Shown here: piece by piece, positions 1 through 7,824 of the stretch
Numbering within the stretch: position 1 is the stretch's first letter
Layout: every line of letters starts with the position of its first letter
Source of the DNA: Deltaproteobacteria bacterium
GTDB lineage: Bacteria; Desulfobacterota; Desulfobacteria; Desulfobacterales; JAHEIW01
Direction: 5' to 3'
Assembly: GCA_024639185.1 (NCBI GenBank)
Contig: JAHEIW010000003.1
Location: 9,081 to 73,080 of the forward strand
DNA length: 64,000 nt
The notes under the pieces: generated by a model
The model's input: only the letters and a program-made list of their open reading frames with translations
Database searches by the model: none
What the model was told of the DNA's origin: nothing
Translations under genes and position numbers: made by a program

Positions 1-370
1 TTATCTCCTGGCCTTCGGCAATCAGCTCCTCGATCTGCTGGCTGCGCCGGTTTTCAAATGCTTCCGGCTCCGGTTCGATGTCGGTTTCGGCTTCCAGTTC
101 GTCGGATTCTATCTGAAAAAGCCGCTCGTACTCCTTCAAATCAGCGGAAAAAACATCATCCACGTAAATAAATGCAGCCTGATTAAGACCGATATCCACA
201 AAAGCGGCTTGCATCCCGGGCAATACGCGCAAGACCTTGCCTTTATAGATGTTGCCGGTGACATCCGAATCATCCCCGCGATCGACATACAATTCAACGA
301 TGGTTCCGTCTTCCAAAAGGGCGACACGGGTTTCATGATTCAATACATTGATGATCAGCTGTTTATACAT
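1..370 (-). CDS. ribonuclease E/G family protein, N-terminal part (runs off window)
   Basis: The gene starts at an ATG on the minus strand (370) and continues past base 1, giving about 123 residues without a stop. It opens MYKQLIINVLNHETRVALLEDG and continues with an S1/OB domain containing YKGKVLRVLPGMQAAFVDIG, the signature of the RNase E/G N-terminus. These enzymes process and degrade RNA. An acidic stretch around residues 85-110 interrupts the S1 region, as is common in Rne/Rng proteins. It lies 95 bp downstream of a radical SAM gene on the same strand, a pairing often seen in deltaproteobacteria. The catalytic half is outside the window, so RNase E and RNase G cannot be told apart. Confidence 0.9.
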   Translation of the reverse strand, partial: MYKQLIINVLNHETRVALLEDGTIVELYVDRGDDSDVTGNIYKGKVLRVLPGMQAAFVDIGLNQAAFIYVDDVFSADLKEYERLFQIESDELEAETDIEPEPEAFENRRSQQIEELIAEGQEI

Positions 371-406
371 ACTTCAAAAGTTCCGCTTTTGTGCAAAGGG
401 CAAAGG

Positions 407-470
407 GCATGGAGCATAGCGTGAAATCCAGTTGCCGGTTGACGTGAAAAACAAACGCTCTGCTCTATGC
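407..470. repeat. inverted repeat between radical SAM gene and rne/rng
   Basis: Arms at 407-422 (GCATGGAGCATAGCGT) and 455-470 (ACGCTCTGCTCTATGC) pair with two mismatches. The right arm overlaps the end of the radical SAM gene. The wording (GCATAG, AAAGGGCAT) resembles the larger hairpin at 47213-47356. It may separate the two cotranscribed genes or affect mRNA stability; this is inference. Confidence 0.5.
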
Positions 471-2972
471 GCTTAGCTTTAATATAGTCGCTTGTTTGAC
501 CTGCGCTTCGTCAAATTTGAAAATATGGCGCAAAACATCAAACGGCCGTACGGTTTTTCCTGGCTCAGTTTGAAGGGTCAGTTCCAGACGCCTGGGATTG
601 CACAATTCACTGTTTACTACAATATCCTTTAAATTTATCTTTTTCAACTTTCCTTTTCGACCGCTGAGCGTAATGGTAAAATCCGGCTGCTCGTTAAAAT
701 GCTTCAGCAGTTGTTCATCGAATTGCCCTTCGGCCAGGTCCACCGTGTAACGGATGCACCGTTGCTGGTCACGCGGTAATTTTTTGGGGGCTAAAAGGCA
801 ATTGGTGATCACAAGACCGGCTGGCAGGTGATCGTTTAGCGCGTCCTTGACCTGCCGGGGCCGGACGTCGTCCGGTGCGGATAGGGTAAAGCGTTCCTGC
901 TGGCTTTCGATTCCCACCGGCAGTGGATCATCAAAGGAGATCTTGGGTTTGGGGTGAAATCCCTCTGAAAAGCGCACGGCAATCCCGGCCCGCTTTAAAG
1001 CGCGCTGAAAAATGTTGACCAGTTCAAGATGCCCGAAATAGCGGGCCTGATCCCGCTTGGTATAAAAGACAGTGAGTTTATTATAATTCACCGCTTGCTG
1101 TGCAACGCCCGGCGGCGTCCCGGAGGCATCGTTTTTGAAGCGCTTGTGGGTTAACGGCGCGATTTGTTCAAAATCACACACACCGCACTGGTTGCAGTCA
1201 TCCACCCGGCAATCGGCAGTATAAGCGCCTTTGAGCGCATTTTCCCATTCAGCAGCCAAAAATTCTTTGGTCGCCCCGGAGTCAATGTGATCCCAAGGCA
1301 GCGGTTCGCAGACATCTCTAGTCCGGAGGGTGAAAAAATCCGGATCTAAGCCCTGCTCTTTGAAAACCGCCCGCCACAGATCATATCGAAACTGATCGCT
1401 CCAGCCATCAAAACGGCAGCCTTTTTGATAGGCCGCCACCAGCAAACGACTCAATCTTCGATCGCCGCGGGCCCAGACCCCTTCCAGCCAGCTGACTTTC
1501 GGATCCTGCCATTTAAATTGGATCCCTGGCAATTTCAGATGCCCCTGCAGCCGCCGGATGCGCTCCTGGGATTCGGCCAAAGGCAGCTGGGCGGCCCATT
1601 GGAAGGGGGTATGGGGTTTGGGAATAAAGGTGGCCACACTGACATTAATCTTGCCCCGGCGCCCGGCGGTTTTTTTGATGTGTCGCAGGGATTTGACCAA
1701 ATCAACCAGGGCCTTCAAATCCGCTTCGGTTTCGGTCGGAAGTCCGATCATAAAATACAATTTGATGACCTGCCAGCCCAGGTCAAATGCATCTTTAACT
1801 GTTTTTGTGATTTCAGTGTCGCTGATATTTTTATTGATAACGTCGCGCAATCGCTGACTGCCGGCTTCAGGGGCAATGGTAAAGCCGGTTTTACGCACCG
1901 TTTTGATCAGGTTCATCAGTTCGGGCGTCAGCGTTCCAGCCCGCAGAGACGGCAGGGATACCGCCACATTCTGGCTTGCATAGCGCAACATCAATCGCTC
2001 CATCAGCGGTATGATACAACCGTAATCGCCGGTGCTTAGCGACAGCAGGGAGATATCTTCGTAACCGGTGCTGTTGATGGATTTTTCACACAGGTCGGCT
2101 AAAGAATCCGGTGAGCGTTCCCGCACCGGCCGGTAGATCATGCCCGCCTGGCAAAAGCGGCAGCCGCGGGTGCAGCCTCTGGCGACTTCCAGCCGCAGGC
2201 GATCGTGAACAGGTTTGCCAAAGGGGATGATCGGTTTGTGGGGGAAAGGCACCCGGTCCAGATCGGCGACAAGGGTCTGGGTCACACGGGCATAATCCGC
2301 ATGGCGCGGTTCCAGTTTCTGAAAACCACAGTCATCATAGCGCGGTCTGAAAAATGCAGGTATATAAACGCCTTCAATCTTTGACCACCGTTTTAAAAGT
2401 GCGTCTTTATCGCTGCCAGCGTTCTTTTTCCACTCCAGCCAGCCTTCGGCCAGCTGCAGGATGACACTTTCGCCGTCGCCAACAACCATGGCGTCGAAAA
2501 AATCCGCAACCGGCTCAGGGTTGCAGGTACACGGGCCACCGGCAATAATCAACGGGAACGATTCGTCCCGCCGGGCGGCATAAAACGGAATGCCTGACAG
2601 CTCCAAAATGGAGAGTATGTTCGTATAGTTCAACTCGTAAAGCAGGCTGAATCCGATAATGTCAAAGCGGCCAAGCGGTTGACGGGATTCCAGAGAAAAC
2701 AGGCGCAGCCCGGTAGCTCTGAGGTGCCGGTCCATATCCAATCCGGGAGCAAACACCCGCTCGGCGGCGATATCCGCATGTGAATTGAGAATATGATACA
2801 GGATTTGCATCCCGAAATGCGATGTACCGATTTCATATAGGTCCGGGAAGGCCAGCGCAAAACGCAGTTTGACACTGGCCGGATCTTTTTTGACCTGGTT
2901 AATCTCTCCTCCCAGATAGCGGCTGGGTCTTTCAACCAGCGGGAGTATATCTTCGATGGTTTTAATGCTCAT
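465..2972 (-). CDS. radical SAM protein fused to DUF2344 (TIGR03960/TIGR03936 type)
   Basis: A protein of 835 residues from the ATG at 2972; the frame can be extended to a TTG at 2993, which is less likely. An N-terminal B12-binding-like region is followed by a radical SAM core with the 4Fe-4S triad C267-x3-C271-x2-C274 in GCTRGCRFC. A Cys-rich segment (CRVDDCNQCGVCDF) may bind a further cluster. The last 220 residues, opening KLTVFYTKRDQARYFGHLELVN, are the DUF2344 'radical SAM-linked' domain. The family's substrate is not established, but it commonly sits directly upstream of an RNase E/G gene, as here, which hints at a role in RNA or ribosome modification. Confidence 0.92.
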   Translation of the reverse strand: MSIKTIEDILPLVERPSRYLGGEINQVKKDPASVKLRFALAFPDLYEIGTSHFGMQILYHILNSHADIAAERVFAPGLDMDRHLRATGLRLFSLESRQPLGRFDIIGFSLLYELNYTNILSILELSGIPFYAARRDESFPLIIAGGPCTCNPEPVADFFDAMVVGDGESVILQLAEGWLEWKKNAGSDKDALLKRWSKIEGVYIPAFFRPRYDDCGFQKLEPRHADYARVTQTLVADLDRVPFPHKPIIPFGKPVHDRLRLEVARGCTRGCRFCQAGMIYRPVRERSPDSLADLCEKSINSTGYEDISLLSLSTGDYGCIIPLMERLMLRYASQNVAVSLPSLRAGTLTPELMNLIKTVRKTGFTIAPEAGSQRLRDVINKNISDTEITKTVKDAFDLGWQVIKLYFMIGLPTETEADLKALVDLVKSLRHIKKTAGRRGKINVSVATFIPKPHTPFQWAAQLPLAESQERIRRLQGHLKLPGIQFKWQDPKVSWLEGVWARGDRRLSRLLVAAYQKGCRFDGWSDQFRYDLWRAVFKEQGLDPDFFTLRTRDVCEPLPWDHIDSGATKEFLAAEWENALKGAYTADCRVDDCNQCGVCDFEQIAPLTHKRFKNDASGTPPGVAQQAVNYNKLTVFYTKRDQARYFGHLELVNIFQRALKRAGIAVRFSEGFHPKPKISFDDPLPVGIESQQERFTLSAPDDVRPRQVKDALNDHLPAGLVITNCLLAPKKLPRDQQRCIRYTVDLAEGQFDEQLLKHFNEQPDFTITLSGRKGKLKKINLKDIVVNSELCNPRRLELTLQTEPGKTVRPFDVLRHIFKFDEAQVKQATILKLSA

Positions 2973-3040
2973 TGAGTTTGGGGTGATACACAAAACGCAA
3001 AATGTTTAACTTATTTTAATCATGCATCCATATATAGCCG

Positions 3041-3180
3041 AAAAGAGAAAGTGCCTAAAATGCCTAAAGTGAGCTAAAGTGACTAAAGTTGAGGAATTCT
3101 ATCATTTATAAAACGGCGGAGCGAAGTGACACCATAACTTTAGGCACGCCAAACTTTAGTTCACTTTAGTCACTTTTCGT
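3041..3180. repeat. degenerate TAAAGT-phrase palindrome
   Basis: The left part (3041-3090) repeats words like GTGCCTAAA, GAGCTAAAGT and GACTAAAGT. The right part (3135-3180) carries the complementary words CTTTAGGCA, ACTTTAGTTCACTTTAGTCAC. Together they can fold into a long imperfect hairpin in the divergent gap between the radical SAM gene and the HtrA gene. No gene is visible in this gap. Confidence 0.6.
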
Positions 3181-3344
3181 ATGTATTTAAGCCAGACTGA
3201 TTTCCTGGTGTACGTCATGTTACCAGATTCACTCAAATAATAGAAGAAGGTGTCTTTATTTTCATGGCAAGATGTTTATATTTGAGCAGCCATACGGGAT
3301 TGTGATGTCAAACTGCCCCGGACTGCAATACCGGAAGAAGATGT

Positions 3345-4757
3345 ATGCATAGACACCTTGACCGCATAAAAAATAATATGGGTTACAGCCTTTTTGCTTT
3401 ACTTTTTCTTCTTTTGGTATTTGGTTTGCCCCAACCGGGTTGGAGCCTGAAAACCGAACGCGAAAGCCCGATCGTACGGGCCGTGCGCAAAGTCAGCCCG
3501 GCTGTCGTTAATATAAGCTCCTCGTATGCCGTCCGCAAGCGCGCCAATCCCTTCTCCGGTTTCGGCATGGACCCGTTTTTCGAAGAATTTTTCAAAGACT
3601 TTTTTGACCCGCGTTTCGAAAGCCGCCAGGAAAGTGCCAGCCTGGGCTCCGGGGTGATCATCGACGGTAAGCGCGGCTTAATCCTCACCAACGCCCATGT
3701 GATTGAAAAGGCCAGCCAGATCAAAGTCGTGCTGGAAGATGAGCGGGAGTTCGATGCCAAAATCGTCGGCGCCGATCCGGATTCGGACCTGGCTGTGTTG
3801 CAGATTACGTCCCCAAACCGGTTGCCGGCAATCGACATGGGCAGCAGCGATGACTTGATGATCGGTGAAACGGTGATTGCCATCGGTAATCCTTTCGGCT
3901 TTTCGCATACGGTGACCACCGGCGTCATCAGCGCTGTCAATCGCAGCGTGCGCAGCGAAGAAATGGTTTTTCATGATTTTATCCAGATAGACGCCTCCAT
4001 CAATCCCGGCAACAGCGGCGGACCGCTGTTAAATATCAACGGTGATCTGATCGGCATCAATACGGCCATTTACGCCAAAGCCCAGGGCATCGGTTTTGCG
4101 ATTCCCATCAACAAGGCCAAAAAAATTATCGCCGACCTGATTCAATTCGGCGAGGTCATCCAGGCCTGGATCGGCATCAGCGTCCAGGAACTGGACCGCA
4201 AACTGGCCGGCTACCTGGATGTCCCCGGTAAGAAAGGCGTTGTGGTCAAAGCCGTGGAGTCCGGCAGCCCTGCCCGCAAAGCCGGCCTGCAGGAAGGCGA
4301 TATCATATTAGCGATCGGCTCAAAAAAAATAGCCTCACCGCGGGATTACTGGTCGGTCAAAAAAACATATGCCGCTGGAAATTCAGTTAAAGCCCGCATC
4401 TGGCGTGACAATCAAATCAAGACGATATCCATTAAATCCCGGGTTTTCCCCATGGAGCGCGCTGACGGCCTGGCCTTTCGCACTATGGGAATTCGAGTCA
4501 GCAATATCACAAAAGAAAACCGCAACTATTATCGTATCCGGACCCGTGAGGGCGTCGTGATTAGGGAAATTGCCCGCAACAGCCGCCTGGATCGAATCGG
4601 GGCGCGTCCGGGCGATGTCATCCGCCAGATTGACGACATGACGATTTCAAACACAGAAGATTTTAAAAAAGCCATTGTCAAATATCGTCAAAAACAATCG
4701 GTGGTCATCCTGCTGCAGAGGGGAGATCAGGGGTATTATATCACAGTTAAATTATAA
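3345..4757 (+). CDS. HtrA/DegP-type periplasmic serine protease with two PDZ domains
   Basis: A 470-residue trypsin-like protease and chaperone for damaged envelope proteins. The start at 3345 follows a GGAAGAAG ribosome site. A signal peptide covers roughly residues 10-35. The catalytic triad is visible: H118 in TNAHVIEKA, D148 in DPDSDLAVL and S224 in NPGNSGGPL. Two PDZ domains follow, around residues 260-360 (GVVVKAVESGSPARKAGLQEGD) and 385-470 (GVVIREIARNSRLDRIGARPGD). Length and order fit DegP/DegQ/MucD. A nested palindromic element begins at the base after the stop codon and is probably its transcript end. Confidence 0.95.
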   Translation: MHRHLDRIKNNMGYSLFALLFLLLVFGLPQPGWSLKTERESPIVRAVRKVSPAVVNISSSYAVRKRANPFSGFGMDPFFEEFFKDFFDPRFESRQESASLGSGVIIDGKRGLILTNAHVIEKASQIKVVLEDEREFDAKIVGADPDSDLAVLQITSPNRLPAIDMGSSDDLMIGETVIAIGNPFGFSHTVTTGVISAVNRSVRSEEMVFHDFIQIDASINPGNSGGPLLNINGDLIGINTAIYAKAQGIGFAIPINKAKKIIADLIQFGEVIQAWIGISVQELDRKLAGYLDVPGKKGVVVKAVESGSPARKAGLQEGDIILAIGSKKIASPRDYWSVKKTYAAGNSVKARIWRDNQIKTISIKSRVFPMERADGLAFRTMGIRVSNITKENRNYYRIRTREGVVIREIARNSRLDRIGARPGDVIRQIDDMTISNTEDFKKAIVKYRQKQSVVILLQRGDQGYYITVKL

Positions 4758-4902
4758 AGTTTGGATTCATAAATGGCCCTTTTTCCGATGAGCTGTGTTC
4801 TCCGCGAGTTTCAGCCCTCGACGTACTCTAAGTACGCCTCAAGCTGAAACCCTTGTGCGGCCTAGCTCATCAAAAAAATTGCCTATTTCTGATTCCAAAC
4901 TA
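4758..4902 (+). repeat. nested palindromic element, family A, copy 1 (3' of htrA)
   Basis: It begins immediately after the htrA stop. The outer arms are AGTTTGGATTCATAAATGGC (from 4758) and its imperfect complement ending at 4902. Inside, GATGAGC pairs with GCTCATC, then comes a conserved internal loop with TGTGTT on the 5' side, then GAGTTTCAGC against GCTGAAAC. The apex is built of GACGTACT and AGTACGCC. Copies 2-4 share this layout with different arm sequences. Confidence 0.75.
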
Positions 4903-4972
4903 AATTTCGTAAATTCTAAACCATCCACAATTAATAGATAATTTTGTCTTGGAAGCATTTAGGGAGGTTCGT

Positions 4973-5566
4973 ATGCACAAATTCATGTTACGGATAATGC
5001 TGGTCGGCTTGGCGGTGTTTTTCTTGTATGCCTGCGGCTACAATACCATGCAACAATACGAAGAGGCGGTTTTCAGCGCCTGGGGTAACGTGGAGTCCAA
5101 CCTGCAAAGACGGGCGGATCTGATTCCGAATCTGGTTGAAACCGTCAAAGGCTATGCCGCTCATGAAAGAGAAACCCTGGAAGCCGTGATCAATGCACGC
5201 GCCAAGGCCACATCTGTTGAAGTCTCGGCCGCCGACCTGAGCAATCCCGCCGCAATGCAGCAATTGCAGGCCGCCCAGGGGGAGCTGTCCTCGGCCCTGG
5301 CCCGCTTGATGGTGGTGGTCGAACGTTACCCGGATTTAAAAGCCAATCAGAATTTTAAAGATTTACAAAACCAGCTGGAGGGCACTGAAAACCGTATCAA
5401 TGTCGCTCGCCAGCGCTATAATCAAAGCGTGGAAACCTTTAATTTTTCGATTCGCAGGTTTCCCAACAGCCTGACCAACAAATTGCTGCTGCATCTGGAG
5501 CGCAAAGAATACATCAAAGCCGAAGAAGGTGCCGCACGCGCACCGGAAGTCAAGTTCAACGAATAA
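4973..5566 (+). CDS. lemA: LemA family protein
   Basis: A 197-residue LemA-type protein from the ATG at 4973, which follows an AGGGAGG site; an upstream in-frame TTG at 4949 is rejected because that site lies inside it. An N-terminal hydrophobic segment ends FFLYACGYN, so it may be a membrane anchor or a lipoprotein signal. The typical LemA core follows ([29 protein letters not shown]), then a coiled-coil region ([19 protein letters not shown]). LemA genes usually stand next to TPM-domain genes, as here. The biochemical role is not known. Confidence 0.93.
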   Translation: MHKFMLRIMLVGLAVFFLYACGYNTMQQYEEAVFSAWGNVESNLQRRADLIPNLVETVKGYAAHERETLEAVINARAKATSVEVSAADLSNPAAMQQLQAAQGELSSALARLMVVVERYPDLKANQNFKDLQNQLEGTENRINVARQRYNQSVETFNFSIRRFPNSLTNKLLLHLERKEYIKAEEGAARAPEVKFNE

Positions 5567-5602
5567 CGCCAGGGGTGTAACGGATAAACGGACGTTGTGA
5601 AT

Positions 5603-6496
5603 ATGCCAAAACGCTATCGGGTCATTCAAATTCTGGTCGTGTGCGGGTTGATCTGTGCTTTCGGGGTTTCCAACCTTCTGGCACTGGAAGTCCCGCCGCT
5701 CACAGGTCGCGTAAACGACACCGCCGGAATGCTCTCCGCGACCACCCGGCAGCAGCTGGAGGACGTCCTGGCACGCCTGGAACAAACCGATTCCACCCAG
5801 ATTGTCGTTTTGACCATCCCAACCCTGGGCGGTGAGGTGCTGGAGGAATTTTCCATCAAAGTCGTGGACCAGTGGAAAATCGGCCAAAAGGGTCTTGATA
5901 ACGGCGCTGTGCTGTTGATTGCCAAAAATGATCGCAAGATTCGCATCGAAGTCGGTTATGGTCTGGAAGGTTCCCTGACCGATCTGATGGCCGGCCGCAT
6001 CATCGGTAACGTCATTGTGCCGCAATTTAAGGCCGGTAATTTCGACCAGGGTGTCATCAACGGCGTGCAGGCGATGATCAAAGTCGTCAGAGGCGAATAC
6101 AAGGCTTCTGATAAGGGGCCTGGCGGCGGAAGCCAGAGACAAAGAAAAGGCACGGCCGGACTTGGCGGCTTATTTGCGTTCATATTTTTCATCAGTATGC
6201 TGGGCCGGCTGCGACGTCCGCTGGGAATTGCCGCCGGCGGCATCCTGGCGCCGATCGCGGCATCCCTTTTCTTTAACCTTAGTTCCATGTGGCTGCTGCT
6301 GTCGATTCCCATCGGTTTGCTGGCCGGCTTGATTTTAAGTTTTCTGGGCTCGCCGCTCGTATTCGGTCACGGTCATCACCATCATCGCCACACCGGCGGC
6401 TGGTGGTCTGGCGGGGGCGGTGGGGGATTTTCAACCGGCGGGTTTGGCGGCGGAGGGGGCGGCTTCGGCGGCGGAGGGGCTTCCGGCGGCTGGTAG
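5603..6496 (+). CDS. TPM-domain (YgcG-type) membrane protein with Gly/His-rich tail
   Basis: About 297 residues. A signal peptide (residues 5-28) is followed by a TPM domain (about 30-170) with LTGRVNDTAGMLS, DSTQIVVLTIP, GQKGLDNGAVLLIAKNDRKIRIEVGYGLEG and the DLMAGRIIGNVIVPQFKAGN block. Two hydrophobic segments lie around residues 195-250. The tail is very rich in His (GHGHHHHRHTG) and then Gly. A GTG at 5597 is an alternative start. It lies 36 bp after lemA on the same strand, so cotranscription is likely. TPM proteins have been linked to membrane-protein quality control and to acid phosphatase activity; the exact role here is inferred only from family and context. Confidence 0.9.
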   Translation: MPKRYRVIQILVVCGLICAFGVSNLLALEVPPLTGRVNDTAGMLSATTRQQLEDVLARLEQTDSTQIVVLTIPTLGGEVLEEFSIKVVDQWKIGQKGLDNGAVLLIAKNDRKIRIEVGYGLEGSLTDLMAGRIIGNVIVPQFKAGNFDQGVINGVQAMIKVVRGEYKASDKGPGGGSQRQRKGTAGLGGLFAFIFFISMLGRLRRPLGIAAGGILAPIAASLFFNLSSMWLLLSIPIGLLAGLILSFLGSPLVFGHGHHHHRHTGGWWSGGGGGGFSTGGFGGGGGGFGGGGASGGW

Positions 6497-6607
6497 CGGC
6501 CATAATTCGGAAATAGGATCTGGTAATATGTTTAGGTTGTAAATCAGAAATTTAGCGGTGGCCATGTCATTTTCTGAAAGTCGCTATGACATTTAATGTG
6601 CAGGTGC

Positions 6608-6679
6608 CCCGATATTTGGGAGTTAACACACGCCACAGTTAAACCGAATGCCTAAGTGCACATAATCCCAAATATCGGG
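6608..6679. repeat. perfect 14-bp inverted repeat with 44-nt loop
   Basis: CCCGATATTTGGGA at 6608-6621 is exactly repeated as its complement at 6666-6679, in the 340-bp gap between the two TPM genes. There is no T-run after either arm, so it is not a classical terminator. It could be an operator, an mRNA stability element or a mobile-element scar. Confidence 0.7.
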
Positions 6680-6836
6680 TCACGGTGCAACCGGTCCGTC
6701 AAGTGCAGGCATATCGACTTTCAGAAAAAAACATGCCCGTCTGCCCGAAGTAGCACAGGCAACTTTTAAAAGGGGGCTATTTTGAACTGAACGATATTCT
6801 AATTGACTTCGGATTGACGAAACCGGGAAATAACGA

Positions 6837-7490
6837 ATGAAAGATCTGGCCCAAAATTTCTTAACCGATGATGAACGCAGCCGCGTGGAAGATGCGGTCA
6901 AGGCAGCGGAAAAATTGACCGCTGGCGAAATTGTCGTGATGATTATTTCGCGCAGTTATCAATATCCGCTGGCCAATGTCATCGGCGCAGCGAGCTTTGC
7001 GCTGCCGCTGGCATTGATATCGACGCCGCTGACGGGGTCATGGTTGTGGATCGGCGCACAGAATATGTGGCTGTTTTTGGGATTTCTCACCGTTTTTTTT
7101 ATCCTTTTCCATGAAATTATCAAGCGCACCGGTTGGCTTAAACGTCTTTTTATCTCTCAGCGGGAGATCGATGACGAGGTTGAAGAAGCCGCTGTGACCC
7201 AATTTTTCGATCAGGGCTTATACCGCACCCGCGATGAAACCGGCGTGCTGGTTCTGATATCCGTTTTTGAACGCAAGGTTTGGATCCTGGCAGATCAGGG
7301 TATCAACGCCAGGGTCCAACAAAACCAGTGGGATGATATCGTTTTCATGATCACAGAGGGCATCAAACAACAGCGCCCGGCGGATGCCATCTGTGCGGCG
7401 GTTGAAAAAATAGGGGATCTTTTAAAAACCCATTTTCCCGTCAAACCCAATGACACCGACGAACTGAAGAATTTGATCATTGAAACATAA
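6837..7490 (+). CDS. second TPM-domain protein, membrane-anchored
   Basis: A 217-residue protein starting MKDLAQNFLTDDERSRVEDAVKAAEKLTAGEIVVMI. The TPM fold is interrupted by two membrane segments around residues 45-65 and 75-95, then resumes with QFFDQGLYRTRDETGVLVLISVFERKVWILADQGI. This is the short TPM type that accompanies LemA plus a YgcG-like protein in many proteobacteria. It has no signal peptide, so the N-terminus probably faces the cytoplasm. It completes a likely three-gene group (4973-7490). Confidence 0.88.
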   Translation: MKDLAQNFLTDDERSRVEDAVKAAEKLTAGEIVVMIISRSYQYPLANVIGAASFALPLALISTPLTGSWLWIGAQNMWLFLGFLTVFFILFHEIIKRTGWLKRLFISQREIDDEVEEAAVTQFFDQGLYRTRDETGVLVLISVFERKVWILADQGINARVQQNQWDDIVFMITEGIKQQRPADAICAAVEKIGDLLKTHFPVKPNDTDELKNLIIET

Positions 7491-7661
7491 CAGCCGTTCA
7501 TACATTTTGCCCCTATCATCCAAGTCAATTCCAATCCTAAAGTTAAACACCATACAAATTTTACTAAAGTTCTTTTCGCAATGCACCGATAAGAATATTG
7601 GATCGACATCATATCAAAAACTGAATGATTTCGGTCGGCTCTTCTAACAACTGTTTTAGAA

Positions 7662-7752
7662 CGATTCTCAAGATAATGCCAAACTCTGAGTAATCAGGGG
7701 ACGGAAAGCCACGGGTCCGCCGGAGGTGGACGGCCGGGTTACCTACCGAGGC
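7662..7752 (+). promoter_or_regulatory. GEMM-I riboswitch (cyclic di-GMP type)
   Basis: The core matches the GEMM-I consensus. AATGCCAAAC precedes a P1b hairpin CTCTGA-GTAA-TCAGGG, closed by a GNRA tetraloop. Then come GGGACGGAAAGCCACGGGTCC, a stem closed by GTCC/GGAC, and GGACGGCCGGGTTACC. The position corresponding to G20 of the Vc2 riboswitch appears to be G, which favours c-di-GMP over cGAMP; this alignment was made by eye. An intrinsic terminator follows directly and the next gene is a flagellar hook/cap-like protein. A change C to G is seen in the normally conserved GACGCAAAGCC. Confidence 0.88.
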
Positions 7753-7794
7753 TAAAAAGCTGGGTTGCCCGGAAATGGTGGCTCAGCTTTTTTC
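7752..7794 (+). terminator. riboswitch-associated intrinsic terminator
   Basis: AAAAAGCTGGGTTG pairs with TGGCTCAGCTTTTTT across a short loop, using several G-U pairs, and ends in a six-T run. It lies between the GEMM aptamer and the ATG at 7825, the usual expression platform for transcriptional control by this riboswitch class. Confidence 0.8.
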
Positions 7795-7824
7795 ATTGGG
7801 CCGCCTGGATGGAAAGGTGATCAA

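Noticed and set aside
1425..2039. Plus-strand open frame of 204 residues inside the radical SAM gene
   Set aside because: It is antisense to a well-supported gene and shows the composition expected of a shadow frame.
7765..7824. N-terminal extension of the FliD-like protein
   Set aside because: These codons cover the riboswitch terminator; the ATG at 7825 has a good ribosome site.
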